In this document: positions 10,869 through 36,169 of the stretch, one piece after another
How the letters are laid out: each line of letters starts with the position of its first letter
How positions within the stretch are numbered: the stretch's first letter is position 1
Assembly: GCA_951804985.1 (NCBI GenBank)
Contig: OX638130.1
Location: 86,213,069 to 86,277,068 of the forward strand
Length of the DNA stretch: 64,000 nucleotides
Direction of reading: 5' to 3'
Source of the DNA: Dryomyza anilis
Lineage: Eukaryota > Arthropoda > Insecta > Diptera > Dryomyzidae
Notes under the pieces: model-generated
Database searches by the model: none
Seen by the model: only the letters and a program-made list of their open reading frames with translations
What the model was told of the DNA's origin: nothing
Position numbers and translations under genes: made by a program

Positions 10869-11310
10869 TTGAGAAATTGTCAAATGGTGACGCTTCCACT
10901 TCAGTGGATCTCCTTCGCGCGGAAGTCCCTGAAAACGACGCTCTACACCACCCGGTGTAGAAGTCGGCGTGAGTGGCGTGAGTGGCGAACATCTCTCTCA
11001 GAGAGAGGGTTCGTGCATTGGGTTTGGGTCCCTTCACTGGAAAAACCTATGCGCCCAACGAAAACAAAAAAGAAGCCTCGGATAACGACCGATTACCACG
11101 ATTACAAGCCACGCAAACGTTTTAAGGACCATGATTTACGGATATGCACCTGGAATGTCCGGACACTTTATAGGGAAGGTGCCTCTATCCAGCTGGTAGA
11201 TGTCCTCGAAAAATATAAGGCTGACATCACCGCTATCTAGGAAATACAATGGAAGGGACAGGGCTGCTCGAAACAAGCGTCCTGCGATATATACTACAGC
11301 TGCTGAGAGA
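10869..11310 (+). pseudogene. N-terminal endonuclease fragment of an RTE-like retrotransposon
   Basis: The frame reads ...DHDLRICTWNVRTLYREGAS then QLVDVLEKYKADITAI, a stop (TAG at 11238-11240), and EIQWKGQGCS...CDIYYSC in the same frame. TWNVRTL and the following QEI-RWKG block are the start of the apurinic-endonuclease domain of RTE-type ORFs, where the conserved N and E help bind metal. The in-frame TAG sits where relatives have the Q of QE(I/T), so a single C-to-T change would explain it. The rest of the element is missing. Confidence 0.7.
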
Positions 11311-11479
11311 TACGAATTTGATATAATAAATGAAATGATGAAATTATGTCCAATACAATAACCAAAATTCAAAGTTCGTTGAGCTCTCAATTGGGAAAAT
11401 CTTTTAATAATAATAGCTTGGAACAATTTTTTGGGAGACCTAAAGTTTTATATCGATTCTGTACGACGGTATATAGAGG

Positions 11480-11660
11480 CTTTTTCAGGGAAACGTTAAC
11501 TTTCGGTGGTTTACTCTTGTCTGCCGAGAGCTTACGCCGTAAAGGAAAACATTTTCTACATTTTGTTGTTGAAAATCACGGGAATCGAATCCTTTCGACT
11601 CGCAGTCCCGAAGAACAACCAACGCGAGGCGATTCCTTATAGTTGGATGCCCGTTAATAT
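11480..11660 (-). mobile_element. tRNA-derived SINE fragment
   Basis: Read on the minus strand it contains GGGACTGCGAGTCGAAAGGA and TTCGATTCCCGTG, a tRNA-like anticodon arm followed by a B-box-like T arm. Downstream on that strand comes TCTCGGCAGACAA, then AAACCACCGAAAGTTAACG. The last two blocks recur beside the clearer copy at 48650-48975 (TCTCGGCAGACAATGGCAAA, CCTCCGAAAGTTTAC). A shared body behind a tRNA-like head is the structure of a SINE. The plus ORFs across it are accidental. Confidence 0.5.
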
Positions 11661-12599
11661 AAAATCACATCTTGATATCATTAATTTAACCAAGAGTTAA
11701 GCATCAAGTTACATTTGTAACTACTTTGTTCTGTAACGAGAATTTAAAAATTAAATTTTCCATTTTTCCTTCATGGTTCGCATCCTTTTGAGTAGGATGT
11801 CGTGTTGTGGGGTATAATTTTCCCTATGTTTAAAATAATGCAATAAGAAGAAACAAACATTGAATAACTTGATAGATGTTTATGTTACGTCTCGAGCATC
11901 CAATTTCACTGATTTTGACTTTTATTTCAGTTCGTATTTGCAAGACACACACAAAAAGAAATTAAATATAAAAAAACACCACAGTCAACAACTGACTTAA
12001 ACTCAAGTGTCGTGCCCCCCACGCAGTGATTAAAATCGGTGGCAGCCACCAACAATTCGCAAAAATCATAAATTAAATGGAAGAAACATCGCAGACGCAG
12101 AACGAACATTGCGACAATGACAACGACAACAACAACAACATGAAAAATATGACAAAAAAGTTAAAGCCAAGCTCCAACTCATTATGGCCGAACGAATCAC
12201 AACAACAACGGCGAGCGACACTCAACATAAAAGTATCTAGATACAAGCGAAGCCAAAACAAGCTACAAGATATACAGACTCTTAACTTGCCGTAGGCCCG
12301 ATGTTGGCGAAGGTGATTGCTTTAAAAGTCAAACCCACCAGAACCCAAACTACAACAACTCTGACGAGCTAAAGGACAGACGGACAGAGGAACAAACGTA
12401 TGAACGGATGGACGGACGGGCGGACTACGGACGCCATCATCGCCAACAGAGGTCGCCATCAACATCAGCTGGCGAAGATCTCAAGATTGTTCATTGTATA
12501 TGAAGCTTGCATAAATAAAAACAAAAATGAAACATAAAAAACTACGCTGGACAGACAAAAAAAAACGTACCACAAGAATTCACAACGACCAGTTGACAA
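11661..12599. other. Upstream flank, no gene recognised
   Basis: No repeat or gene was recognised. There is purine- and CAA-rich sequence at about 12080-12210 and a decayed GGAC/GGACGGAC simple repeat at about 12370-12430. The plus 12077-12295 ORF is low complexity and probably accidental. As the immediate upstream flank of the probable otd promoter it may hold regulatory sites, but I cannot point to any. Confidence 0.35.
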
Positions 12600-13372
12600 T
12601 TCTTACGGGCGTTTTCATTCGCCTCATATTTATTTAGCGTTGTTTACGAGCACACCAAAAGACACACAAGCAAACAGATACTTTTGTATCTGGAACTACG
12701 ACAGATACGCGGACTGCCGTTCGAGATACAAACAGTACCTATATTTGTCCAACAGTCAGGGTGTGTGTGAGTGTCTGTTTTCGGTACTCGAAACGCAGGG
12801 TGTGGCTTACGACCCACCGGAGTCAACCCCACAGATACACGCGGGCACACGCGCGTATCTCAAAGTATGCTCAAGAGTATCTCATAGGCACGAACATGAG
12901 CACAAAACATAATTGACGTAAATTTATGTATTTCTACGTACTTTTCTAAATATTTTTGTCACTGTCATGCATGGCGTCCATTATGGTGCGCGTGCGAGCG
13001 AGACATACGTATTGCACTCTTTGCTGATTCGCACCAAAGTTAAAGCCACCACCACCATGTTCAAGCGTACGTCCACCGAAACCAAGTGTCGTCGCAGGTT
13101 CTACGAAATACTCAAACCGTTGTCTATTTGTCTCATTCGCACGCAGGTATGTTTTCAAAATGTGCCGGAGCTCATGCCCAAAAATGAAACCAGTTCTTAA
13201 GCGCGTGCACAACATTTCATTCACTCACTCGCACACTCACTGTACTCATCAACGTAACGTTTGTTTCGTTCGTTCCGTTCGTTCGTTTGTTCGTCGCTTA
13301 CCGTGTGTTTCGTTCGCTACGTACGACCGTCACAACTACGCCACAAAAGGTGTTGCTCGCCGAGTTACAATC
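12600..13372 (+). promoter_or_regulatory. Probable otd promoter-proximal region
   Basis: The region has mixed composition with many CG dinucleotides, GTTCGTTCG runs near 13265-13295, and several GTATCT/AGATAC hexamers (12660-12890). It lies directly before a long A-rich leader-like sequence that ends in a strong donor. An initiator-like TCAGTT lies at 13371-13376, with GGTTC at 13396-13400, close to a DPE-like spacing but about 4 bp short. No TATA box was recognised at the expected place. A second possible exon end, CAG followed by GTATGT at 13147, suggests an alternative first exon. Confidence 0.3.
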
Positions 13373-14112
13373 AGTTCCAAAGTGACGTTCGTTCGGGTTC
13401 GAAGTGAAATTCACGCTGCTACTACTGCTGCTGTCTGTCGTCGTCGTCGCGTTTCTGTGTGTGCGTCTTTAAAGCTATTGAAAAAAAAGAAGTAAAAAAA
13501 ATAATACACAACAAATCGAAAAACTGTCAACGTACAAAAAAAAAGAAAACAATTATATTAACAAAAAAAACTAACTTCGCGTTTTGCATAATTGCAGCGA
13601 TTCTTAAGTGTATTTTTTTGCGTGCATCTCCAAAAAGTAACGCATAGTGCATATTATTGGAAAAACCACAACAAAACAAACCAACCAAGACAAAGACAAG
13701 GACTCTTCGCTCTATCGAGTCGAGCCTAATTAATACCAAACCTCACAACGTGCTTAGTCAGTTCAACCGCAGCTCTGCTCAGATACAGTTAACAGTTACA
13801 GTTATCAGATACAAGATACACAGCCAATACACAGCGCCGTTTTTGGATTATTTTCGCGCATTCCACACACTACTTGGCGACACATTCAGCTCGTTTTAAT
13901 TAAACAAAAAGTGTTTATATTTGTATAAAAAGATAAAACACAAAAGAGATAAAAACAAAGTGCAAAAGTGCTAAATAATTCAATACAAAAATCATAACAA
14001 CATCCATAACAGATACCGCATAGTTGGATACTTAAAACATCGTTCGGCCGTCGTCGTTTCAGTCAAGTTAACCGTTAGGCAAACGAAACGTTTGCACGGC
14101 AAAGCTTTTTTG
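13373..14112 (+). other. otd: Probable non-coding first exon (5' UTR) of otd
   Basis: A long A-rich leader-like sequence (for example AAAGTGCAAAAGTGCTAAAT near 13960) has no useful long ORF. It ends with TTG followed by GTAAGT, a strong donor at 14113. The coding start exon at 22670 is preceded by a good acceptor and only a short leader, so an upstream non-coding exon is needed. Drosophila otd likewise has a non-coding first exon. The 5' end is a guess from the initiator-like TCAGTT; the 3' end is better supported. Transcript data would be needed to link it to otd. Confidence 0.4.
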
Positions 14113-14169
14113 GTAAGTTATGAGTGCTAAGTTATAACATCTCGAGTGTGAATTTTGAAATTACGCGAA

Positions 14170-15165
14170 AGTATCTACAAGATACATTAATAACAAATCG
14201 TGAGGGAAATGTTCGTCGTACGTGTAACTGCTATCATAAGATTTCCAAAGTATCTTACAGATGCTATATGATTTCATGCTTGATTCGGAATACTGTTCAA
14301 AGCCATCGATAACATTACAATGAATATTATACAGCCTTACGTTTTCATCTTTTGGTATCTTTTAGATACTTTTCAAAACTATCGCTTACATTAAACCAAA
14401 TGCTATTAGTATCTTTCAGATACATTTCTAGCCCTACCATTATATAACACAAATGCAAATTATAGAGATTGTTTAGCTATTCGATATGTTTCAGATATTT
14501 TGAAACTCACAAATTACATAAATCCACATTATGTGCATCTTTCAGATACATTTCAAACCCTTCGATTATATTGCACCAAATATAGCTTATAGAAATAGAT
14601 TATTTAGCTTTATGTTATCGTTCAAATACTTTGAAATTCAGCAACTAAATTATACCAATTGTAATTCTCATTTGTAAACAGTTCGAATCTTTCAGATACA
14701 TTTAAAACCTATGGATTATATTACAACAAATGTATTTTGCAGAGATTATTTAGCAATAATATCCTGCAGATACTTTCAAAACCAACAAATTACATTAACG
14801 CAAATGTATCTTAAAGCTTATATATCTTTAGTAAACTGTTTGTATCTTTCAGATACTTTTCAAACTCATCGAATACATTAAAAGTAAACAAAAACCAAGT
14901 CGTATTATCAAATAATGTCAAATTACTTACAAACCCAACAATTACATTAAACCAAATGTATCTTATAGCTTATGTATCTTTAGTAAACTTTTTGTATCTT
15001 TCAGATACTTTTCAAACTCATCGAATACATTAAAAGTAAACAAAAACCAAGTCGTATTATCAAATATTGTCAAATTACTTCAAGTTTTGAAACAAACATT
15101 TAATAATATTTAATGCTCTACAACTTTTAAATTATAATTGTATCTATTAGATACTTTTTCCCATA
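14170..15165 (+). repeat. Diverged tandem repeat built on CTTTCAGATAC / GTATCTT
   Basis: About ten units of 60-150 bp each contain a variant of GTATCTTTCAGATACTTTTC followed by a TTACATTAAACCAAATG-type stretch. The last full pair (about 14785-14936 and 14937-15088) has a 152-bp period and is nearly identical, including CAAAAACCAAGTCGTATTAT. I count at least 19 GTATCT or AGATAC hexamers in this kilobase, which random AT-rich DNA would not give. The repeat lies at the start of probable intron 1. Confidence 0.7.
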
Positions 15166-17256
15166 CTTAACTTATCGACTATATCTCACAAAATGTCACT
15201 ACTGTTTTTTTTGTTCATAGACCTCATGTTATTGCCCTGCGGTTACACACACACAACAACCGCCAGCTATTTGTTTTAGTATTAATTAAGCGATTGATTA
15301 ATTATAGTTGATTTCAAATTTTACCAATTCCAATCTACAATTTGTTCGCGGTCACCATATAGCCCCGCATTTTATGCTCGAGATACAGTAGCGCAGCTTA
15401 AGACGTACAGAACGAAAACAAGCAAAAGCTAAAAATAACATCGAAGATCATTAAAACAACCAAAAAAACACACAACGCATTCAGATACCAGTTAAAATTA
15501 AATTTTATATCAAGTCCCCCAAGTCTTATCTCAACATTGGCATAAAACCCGACGCTTCAAAGTGCTGCTCAGCAATTTGTTAAACGGGCTTAATTTGGTA
15601 TTGAAATCGTTTTATTATGCAAAACAAGCGCTGCACGCGTTGACAAATTAATTTATTGATATTAAAGCAGTTTAAGAAATAACTTTTCAACTAGGCACAA
15701 CAAAAAAAATATTGTATCTTCGAACGAAGTCACTTTTATTGTGTTCTAATGAAGGCGATACTGCTCGAAAACAACGTCACTAGCTTCTTATCAATATATA
15801 TACAAATCATTGCCATTTTTACGTAGCGGCGGTCATTGCCAGCGCTGCAGATACAAATGTATCTTCTTTTTAGATACAAATGTATCTCTTTGCAAATATC
15901 TAGCTTTAGCGTACACAAAAGTGTATCTACGCTTTTGCAAAATAGCAAATATTAATAAATATACAATTTGGCATCGCGAGAAAATTTTCAAGTTATGGCA
16001 TAGCGTCGGTATTACAGGCAAATGCTCAGATTCCAAATCAAGTTGAACCAAAAAAAAAATAAAATAAAAACTGCAAAACATTCAAGTTTTTCATAACAAC
16101 AGAGACCGGTTTAATATCAATGTTTTATGTTAGAATCGAATGTTTGTCATCTATCTATACGTTTTTCACATTTCTTGGCAAATATTCGTCTCTTATTTTT
16201 GTTGGGTTTGTTTTGTAGCTTTTCGACGGCGGCAAATATGATATTTTTGAAAAACGCGCGCTGCTTAATAATCGCTGTGAAATCTGAATTGTTAATGGCT
16301 GCTATAAATTATAACGTTGCTGTTTATGGTTCAATATATTAATGTTTGCTAGTGCTGTGTGCTCTATACGCGCATAAATTAAATTTTATTTATTTCGTAT
16401 ACAAATCGAACAACTAGACTGAAGAAGACTGCGTCGAATGATTTTCGAAATATGGGCATAAATTAAATTGGGACTGGGGAAACCCCAAAGGGTTATTATG
16501 GTAGTCTCTGGATGCATGGCATGCACGACTATTAGCAACCGGTTTTTTTAAAGTAATTTTTCGGTTACTACTAATCAAATCATTTGTATGTAATTAAAGG
16601 TTCCCAGAGTGAACGATATGTGTTTTTGTTAAGGCGTATTCTTTTGATGTACCGATGTTTTGTTTTCTTATATAAATAGGCGAAAGTTTAATGATAACAG
16701 CTGTGTTTTTGCCTCCAATAATTTACCAACAATTATCGCCAAAAGTTGCTCATCATATTTGCCGCTGTTTTAAATTTCACACTTTGCTCTGGTTTAGCTC
16801 TATAGTGTCAATTTGATGAGTGTATCTGTTAGATACATTTTTCAACATTCGTGACATCAATGCCGCCGCCGCCGCTATACAGATTGTGGTCTCAACGCCT
16901 CAGCACTTATCCTATAAACAAGCAACAAACAGCTTTCGGTCGAATTAATGAAATCGTAATCCAAACATTTCATTAAATAAAAGTACAAATTCAATAATGC
17001 AACTACTACAAACAAAAGGCCGTTCTTGGAGGTACGAATACAGACAGACAGACCCCCTCCCACACAAGTATCTGCCAGTTACATTTGAATTTAATGTATT
17101 TCATTCATACAAATATCACATCCGCTCTGATGTCTTATCAAATACTATGGGGTTGGGTTTTGTTTGTAGGATAGCAAAGTGGATTTCAAAATCACAAGTC
17201 AATCAAAATCATAATTGAAATCTTGAAACAGGCTCCACACCGAAACCCAAACCAGG

Positions 17257-17300
<44 letters not shown>

Positions 17301-17900
17301 TGTTATTCGTTTGGTTATTGTCATTGTCACCATTTTCAATTAGGTTTTTGTGATTGTCAATGTCTGCGACGCACCTTTAATTTCGTTGACACAAAAGCCT
17401 TTAAATAGAATATGCTCAAAATCACTCAAGTGTGCGCGTAACACAATCAAGATCGTAGTTCGAAGATCGAAGACAATATTGAAGGCAATTCCTCATAAAT
17501 ACAACAATAACTCTCTCGATCTTTGGCCATAAATGACGCACCAGAAACGGTTTCGTAAATGCAGCTAAGTGTCTGCCAGTCTGTCCGCCTGCATGCATTT
17601 GTGGTAATGGAGAAGACCTTTTTGGCGTGGCTAATTATTCGATCACTTTCGTATGAAAAAATCAAAGAATATATCGAATAATGGATATCGGTGCACAAGT
17701 CTGTAATTCAAGACGTTAATTGCTGCCGAGTACCATCCTGTGGTTTTCGCCGTTTTGCCTTGTTATTGCCAACTCAAGTGGGCACTTGAGTTTATCTGAC
17801 ATGAAGTGGTTCGTAGTAGTAGCTGATAATGATGATGTAGAAGAAGATGTAGTATGGCATTGGCACGTGACTTGAGGATTGTTGACTTGGTAATGAATTA
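15166..17900. other. Probable otd intron 1, first part
   Basis: AT-rich with no gene recognised. Further paired GTATCT/AGATAC motifs occur at about 15848-15930 and 16820-16835. A run of 37 T residues lies at 17262-17298. The plus ORFs over it, such as 17223-17408, are artefacts of that run and of chance. CG-containing GCCGCCGCCGCC lies at 16863-16874. Confidence 0.4.
17262..17298. repeat. Poly(T) run of 37
   Basis: Uninterrupted T run. It could be a microsatellite or the poly(A) tail of a minus-strand retroposed fragment, but no element was recognised on its downstream side. Exact length is likely uncertain from sequencing. Confidence 0.9.
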
Positions 17901-18908
17901 TATCATTCTAACTCTTGTATTCCTTGAGAAGCACTGTTTACTGAAGAAGAAATACTAGAAAACATACCTCGTTAAAAAGTCTTGCTCTCGAATATCATTT
18001 TCTCTTAAGTTATATCATTCTAACTCTTGTATTCCTCGAGAAGCACAGTTTACTGAAGAAGAAATAATAGAAAACATACCTCGTTAAAAAGTCTTCCTCT
18101 CGATTGTCATTTTCTCTTCAATTATATCATTCTAAATTTTGTATTCCTTGAGAAGCACTGTTTACTGAAGAAGAAATACTAGAAAACATACCTCGTTAAA
18201 AAGTCTTGCTCTCGATTATCATTTTCTATTAAGTTATATCATTCTAACTCTTGTACTCCTTGAGAAGCACAGTTTACTGAAGAAGAAATAATAGCAAACA
18301 TACCTCGTTAAAAAGTCTTCCTCTCGATTGTCACTTTCTCTTCAATTATATCATTCTAAATTTTGTATTCCTTGAGAAGCACAGTTTACTGAAGAAGAAA
18401 TGCTACAAAACATACCTCGCTAAAAAGTCTTCCTCTCGACTATCTTTTCCTCTACAATTATATCATTCTAACTTTTGTATTCCTTGAGAAGCATAGTTTA
18501 CTGAAGAAAAAATACTAGAAAACATACCTCGTTAAAAAGTCTTTCTCTGGACTATCATTTACTATTCAATTATACCATTCTAAATCTTGTGTTCCTTGAG
18601 AAGCACAGTTTACTGAAGAAGAAATACTAGAAAACATACCTCGTTAAAAAGTTTTCCTCTCGATTATCATTTTCTCTTTAGTTATATCATTATAACTCAT
18701 GTATTCTTTGAGAAGCACAGTTTACTGAAGAAGAAATAATAGAAAACATACCTCGTTAATAAGTCTTCCTCTCGACTATCATTTCCTCTTAATCTATATC
18801 ATTCTAACTCTTGTATTCCTTGAAAAGCACAGTTTACTGAAGAAGAAATACTAGAAAACATACCTCGTTAAAAAGTCTTCCTCTCGACTATCTCTTCAAT
18901 TAAATCTT
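17901..18908 (+). repeat. Nine-copy 112-bp satellite array
   Basis: The word TATCATTCTA or a one-base variant starts units at 17901, 18013, 18125, 18237, 18349, 18461, 18573, 18685 and 18797, an exact 112-bp period with no net indel. Each unit carries GAGAAGCACAGTTTACTGAA, GAAGAAATACTAGAAAACAT and ACCTCGTTAAAAAGTCTTCC. Units 1-2 resemble units 3-4 more than their neighbours: units 2 and 4 share ATAATAG and CGATTGTCA, and units 1 and 3 share CACTGTTTACTG. This indicates a 224-bp duplication step. The array has no long ORF and lies inside probable intron 1 of otd. Confidence 0.95.
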
Positions 18909-19650
18909 TCTAAATCTAGTATTCTTTTCATTACTCTATTAAAATCCTTAATCGTTAAAAAGGTCTTTGACTATGTCTTCCTTTCGGCTATAGTTCTCTC
19001 TTCAATAATATACCTCAAGCTCATCTTCTCCTTGATAACACTACTGAAATGCAGTATCAGAATTGCAGTTATGTCTTTTAAGTTTTCGAATAGTCTTAAT
19101 ACTCGACAGAATCATAATATTTGATCACTCATTAATTCATAATTCGATAATATCATTCAAGCTCTTCTTTTCTTTCTTTCCTCTACTGAAAGAAACTATC
19201 AGAAATACTTTAATTCACTCTATTTCTAAAACTTTAGACTCGATCTCTACTCTTCCGTTTCCGTTTCATTCAATTACATCAATGCTTGCTTTTCTCTTTC
19301 GATGAATACTATTAGAAGCAACAATATTACGTACGTCAATAACTTTTTCGAATATCCTCTCTCAACTATGACTATTTGTAAAACATTCTCGTAAACTTTC
19401 CGCGTTCAAGAAGACTCTTAACTGTCTGTCTCTCTTTTACTTTTAAATAAAATCATTCGCTTTTCTCATTTATCTCCATCCTTTCCTTCCCATTCCTGTA
19501 TCGATATTTACTACAATCGGTTTAGATTTTATCGACATGTCTCTCTGATTATCGAATATCCTTTCTCTAATAGCGCTACTAAGTTTCTCAAGAGTAACTC
19601 GCTGCTATTTTTAATTTCCTCTGATATATTTTTCGATTGTTAAAAGGTTC
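18909..19650 (+). repeat. Decayed continuation of the 112-bp array
   Basis: Fragments such as AAATCTTTCTAAATCTAGTA, GTTAAAAAGGTCTTTGACTA and TCTCTTCAATAATATACCTC recall the array units, but spacing is lost and identity falls quickly. The stretch is strongly pyrimidine-rich on the plus strand. It probably represents older, mutated units at the array edge. Confidence 0.45.
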
Positions 19651-22600
19651 TAAAGTTGACCTTTATAATCTCAGTCCCCCAAGTTTCGCTAATTACGACT
19701 ATTTAGCTAATTTAGTATAGTTTGTTATCAAACCTTTTTCTTGCCCAATTTCTATAAAACTATATTTTATAATTCACAATTAAATATGCAAAATGAAACA
19801 TTCAAATTAAAGCATGTCAAATTTTATTAATTATTGATGACCCTCCCCATAATTCGTCATCGCCGCCAGTTAAGTTCATTCTACTAAGTCTCCGAAGTTA
19901 TAGACATTTTTATGTTATTTGCTACGTACCGCTGTTAACGGCACGTAATTTGTTAACTGGTTCGACAGTCGCACAGCAATTGATAAATAATCAAATTATA
20001 CCCATAGCATATGGTTTTGATTTTAATTATTCATAGAAACGAAAAATATAAAAAACCTGATTCTGTTCAGTTCAAACGCGTTGTGTTTTTTCTTTGTATC
20101 GATTTTGTTTCTCTCTGAGCCAACATCGAAATTAAAAATTATTGTGTTGTATTTATCTATAAAGTAACATTTTTCCCACTTCATCTTTCATATCTCTATC
20201 CCCTGATTCAGTTCAATCTTTCACATTAATTTTCCATTTGAACGCGCTACTGCATGTGACCCGTCATAGATTTCCCGCCGTTTACACACGGTTGCTCTGG
20301 GCCACTTGCTGTTAGCTGTTTATAATGAGCCATCATTCAGCTAATAAATGCAACTTAATAAAGTTAGCGCAACAGCGGGACATCGCACATGTTACATGAT
20401 TTCATATGGTTTTTGAATGGTTTTGCCATTCATCTTGCATTTACAGCATTCCAGCCATCGGTAGTGCATCTTTTTTCATCATTCTTTTTACATTTTATTG
20501 TTGCTTATTTTATGCCGCTACTTGGTCAGCCATGCGTTTTTGCATCTATGCTAGGCATTTGCTCAAAACTCCTACCGTTTGTTGAGCTCCTTTCGAGCAT
20601 TCTTCTTCGTTTGAGCTATTCGTGCGCCTGTCACTCAGCAAAAGTCTCGCGAAATTTCACGCGAACGAAAATACATTTCGCATTTTCCGCTTGATGTGAT
20701 TCGCCAGCCACAAACTGCCAACCTGTTTCTTGGTTTTGGCCAGAAACCACTACCAGCGTTACGCCTGTACAGCAGAGGCAGTTAACAGTTGCATGTTGCG
20801 AGTTTCTGTTTTTTTTTTTTACCTCCAACTCAAAGTTAATTAAGATGCGTGCCAATGGAACAAGTTTAAGGCTGCCAACTACAACTACTACGAGTTGTAT
20901 GTTGTAGATTTTTAATTAGTTGTTTGGCTTAATATAAAATTGTCCAAGTCTATTGCGCTCTGGCGTAATTGGAAAAGCCAACGCAAAGTTTTGACATGCG
21001 TGAAAAATCGCCACAATTCAAGTGACAGAATCGTGTTAACAACAGCCTCAACAGTGCTGCCACCTTTTGACATTTGAGGTTAAAGCAGTTTTACTAATTT
21101 GGTAACATAAATATGTTTTTGTTTTTACAACTAATTGCGGTTCGAGTAATGAGCCCGCATCTGTGATTTTTGGTTCATCCCAATTCATCTATCGATCATT
21201 TGTTTCTTGAGCTACTGTGTTAGCCAAATATTATTTTGACCGTGATTGCAATTGTTGTAGTCATAACAAACTCAACGCACAGACAACATAAACAAAAACG
21301 CACTTTCGACAATCATTGATCACATTGATCAATGATCATCCGTGTCTGCTAAGTTTTGCCTTCTCCATTGCCTGATTAACGCAGTGGTGCTTTGAAAGTG
21401 TGGGATCGAATACTTGAACTCGAAGTCGAGCTATACCTCCAACTCAGTGCTCACAACATAGAGGGCGTTGTAGCCACTTGAAGTGAACTTCAATTTAAAA
21501 ATGCTCGGGGCACTCTAGCGAAACGTGGTACAGCATCGTTGGCATAAATATGCCGGAAACAGAAAGTGAAAACTGCTCTTTTACTATATTGACGCTGATT
21601 TTTGTAGTCTTTTTTGATTTTTTGTCATGTTAGCTACGTGACGAAATTAAAAATTGTGGTATTTAGCAAATATTTTTGAGCATTTGTAAAGATTGTTGCT
21701 GCGTTAATGATTTCGTAGTGGTCGAATTATGTTTTCTATGTATTGCCGCAAAGTGAAATCTCTAAGAGAATTTCCTGCCTTCTGTCTTTCAAAAATTTGT
21801 TTTTATATTTTGGTTTTTATATCCATAAAGTAGCCCGACCAATTTTAATCTGTGCTTAGACGTTCTTTTGTTCTTTCGCATTTAATCCTGCTGCATCTTG
21901 CATTAGTTTTTGTACTTAAAATGCGTAGCGCTTTTAATATTTGCCGCCAAAATATGCATCTTTTGTTCATTTTTTTTCGTTTGTGGCTCTAAAACCCTTC
22001 TTGCATTGTCCAATCCTAATCCCACAGCTTAAGATGCAACACTGCAGAAAACTGTGCCAAAAGACAAAAGACGAAACCGACAACCGAACTTATTCAAGTG
22101 CAAAATTTGTTGCCGACAGGCGACATTTGCTAATTGCATGCCGTCCAAACACACATCCACACCTCATCAGACCCTTAGCTAAAAGACAGATTTATCTAAA
22201 ATACGGCATCATTGAGTATTATTGCATCTCGACATGTATTGAACCTCATCGATTGGTCTACCGCAGCAAGGCAGGCCCGAAACCCCGACAGAGTGTCAGA
22301 GAACCTCCCTTCAATTGTTGGTGCAACAACGTTTTTACATCTCACTGCCTCTCACGAGGCCGCCGCCGTGTCTCGCACAAATGACGTTCGGGTCATGGGT
22401 TAGGTAAACGTGATGAGTCGCCTTAACACGACCCCAAATTACATGCTCACGCGCACACGCAAATTAATAACGCATCTGTCATAAATTGCAAAATAATGTG
22501 TGCTATCAACGTCAAACGAGGTATGCACCCCTGTAATGTGTGGTATTGGCGCCATTTTGTTTTTGGTACTTTCCCGAATTATTTTTGTTATATTTTTTAT

Positions 22601-22669
22601 AAATTATTTGAAATACTACTTTTGAAACTAAACTAAATCTTAATCAACATTTTTCCTTTTCTTTTACAG
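19651..22669. other. Probable otd intron 1, last part
   Basis: Largely non-repetitive AT-rich sequence. No gene was recognised. Points of note are a palindrome at 21312-21336 built of inverted TGATCAATGAT arms and a TAATCCC K50-type site at about 22018-22024. It ends in the polypyrimidine tract and CAG acceptor (AG at 22668-22669). The 147-codon ORF at 21941-22384 has no recognisable domain and is likely accidental. Confidence 0.45.
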
Positions 22670-22730
22670 TTTTCTACGCCCTCGTTTTTCAAAAATCATC
22701 ACCGTGGCGCTGCACTCCACCGAGGCCCTC
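22670..22730 (+). other. otd: 5' UTR part of the otd start exon
   Basis: The acceptor TTTTCTTTTACAG ends at 22669. The 61 bases up to the ATG contain no upstream ATG in any frame. A GTG-initiated extension from 22704 is open, but flies use ATG, and the MAAGFLKSGD start at 22731 matches the known Otd N-terminus. Confidence 0.75.

Positions 22731-36169
<13,439 letters not shown>

Noticed and set aside
12946..13495. Overlapping ORFs on both strands in the promoter region
   Set aside because: CG-containing simple sequence (GTTCG, CAC, ACC repeats) leaves several frames open; no family recognised.
16405..16470. Possible hammerhead-like motif (CTGAAGAAG ... CGAAAT)
   Set aside because: The core CTGATGA is not present and the helices do not form by eye.
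17901..18908. CRISPR-like regular array
   Set aside because: The 112-bp units are alike along their whole length with no unique spacers, in a eukaryotic intron. It is a satellite.
21941..22384. 147-codon ORF just upstream of the otd start exon
   Set aside because: No recognisable domain; it lies in the probable intron, and part of it is mirrored by another open frame (22212-22403).
22704..22730. GTG-started upstream extension of the otd ORF (nine codons)
   Set aside because: Nuclear genes of flies start at ATG, and MAAGFLKSGD at 22731 matches the known Otd N-terminus.
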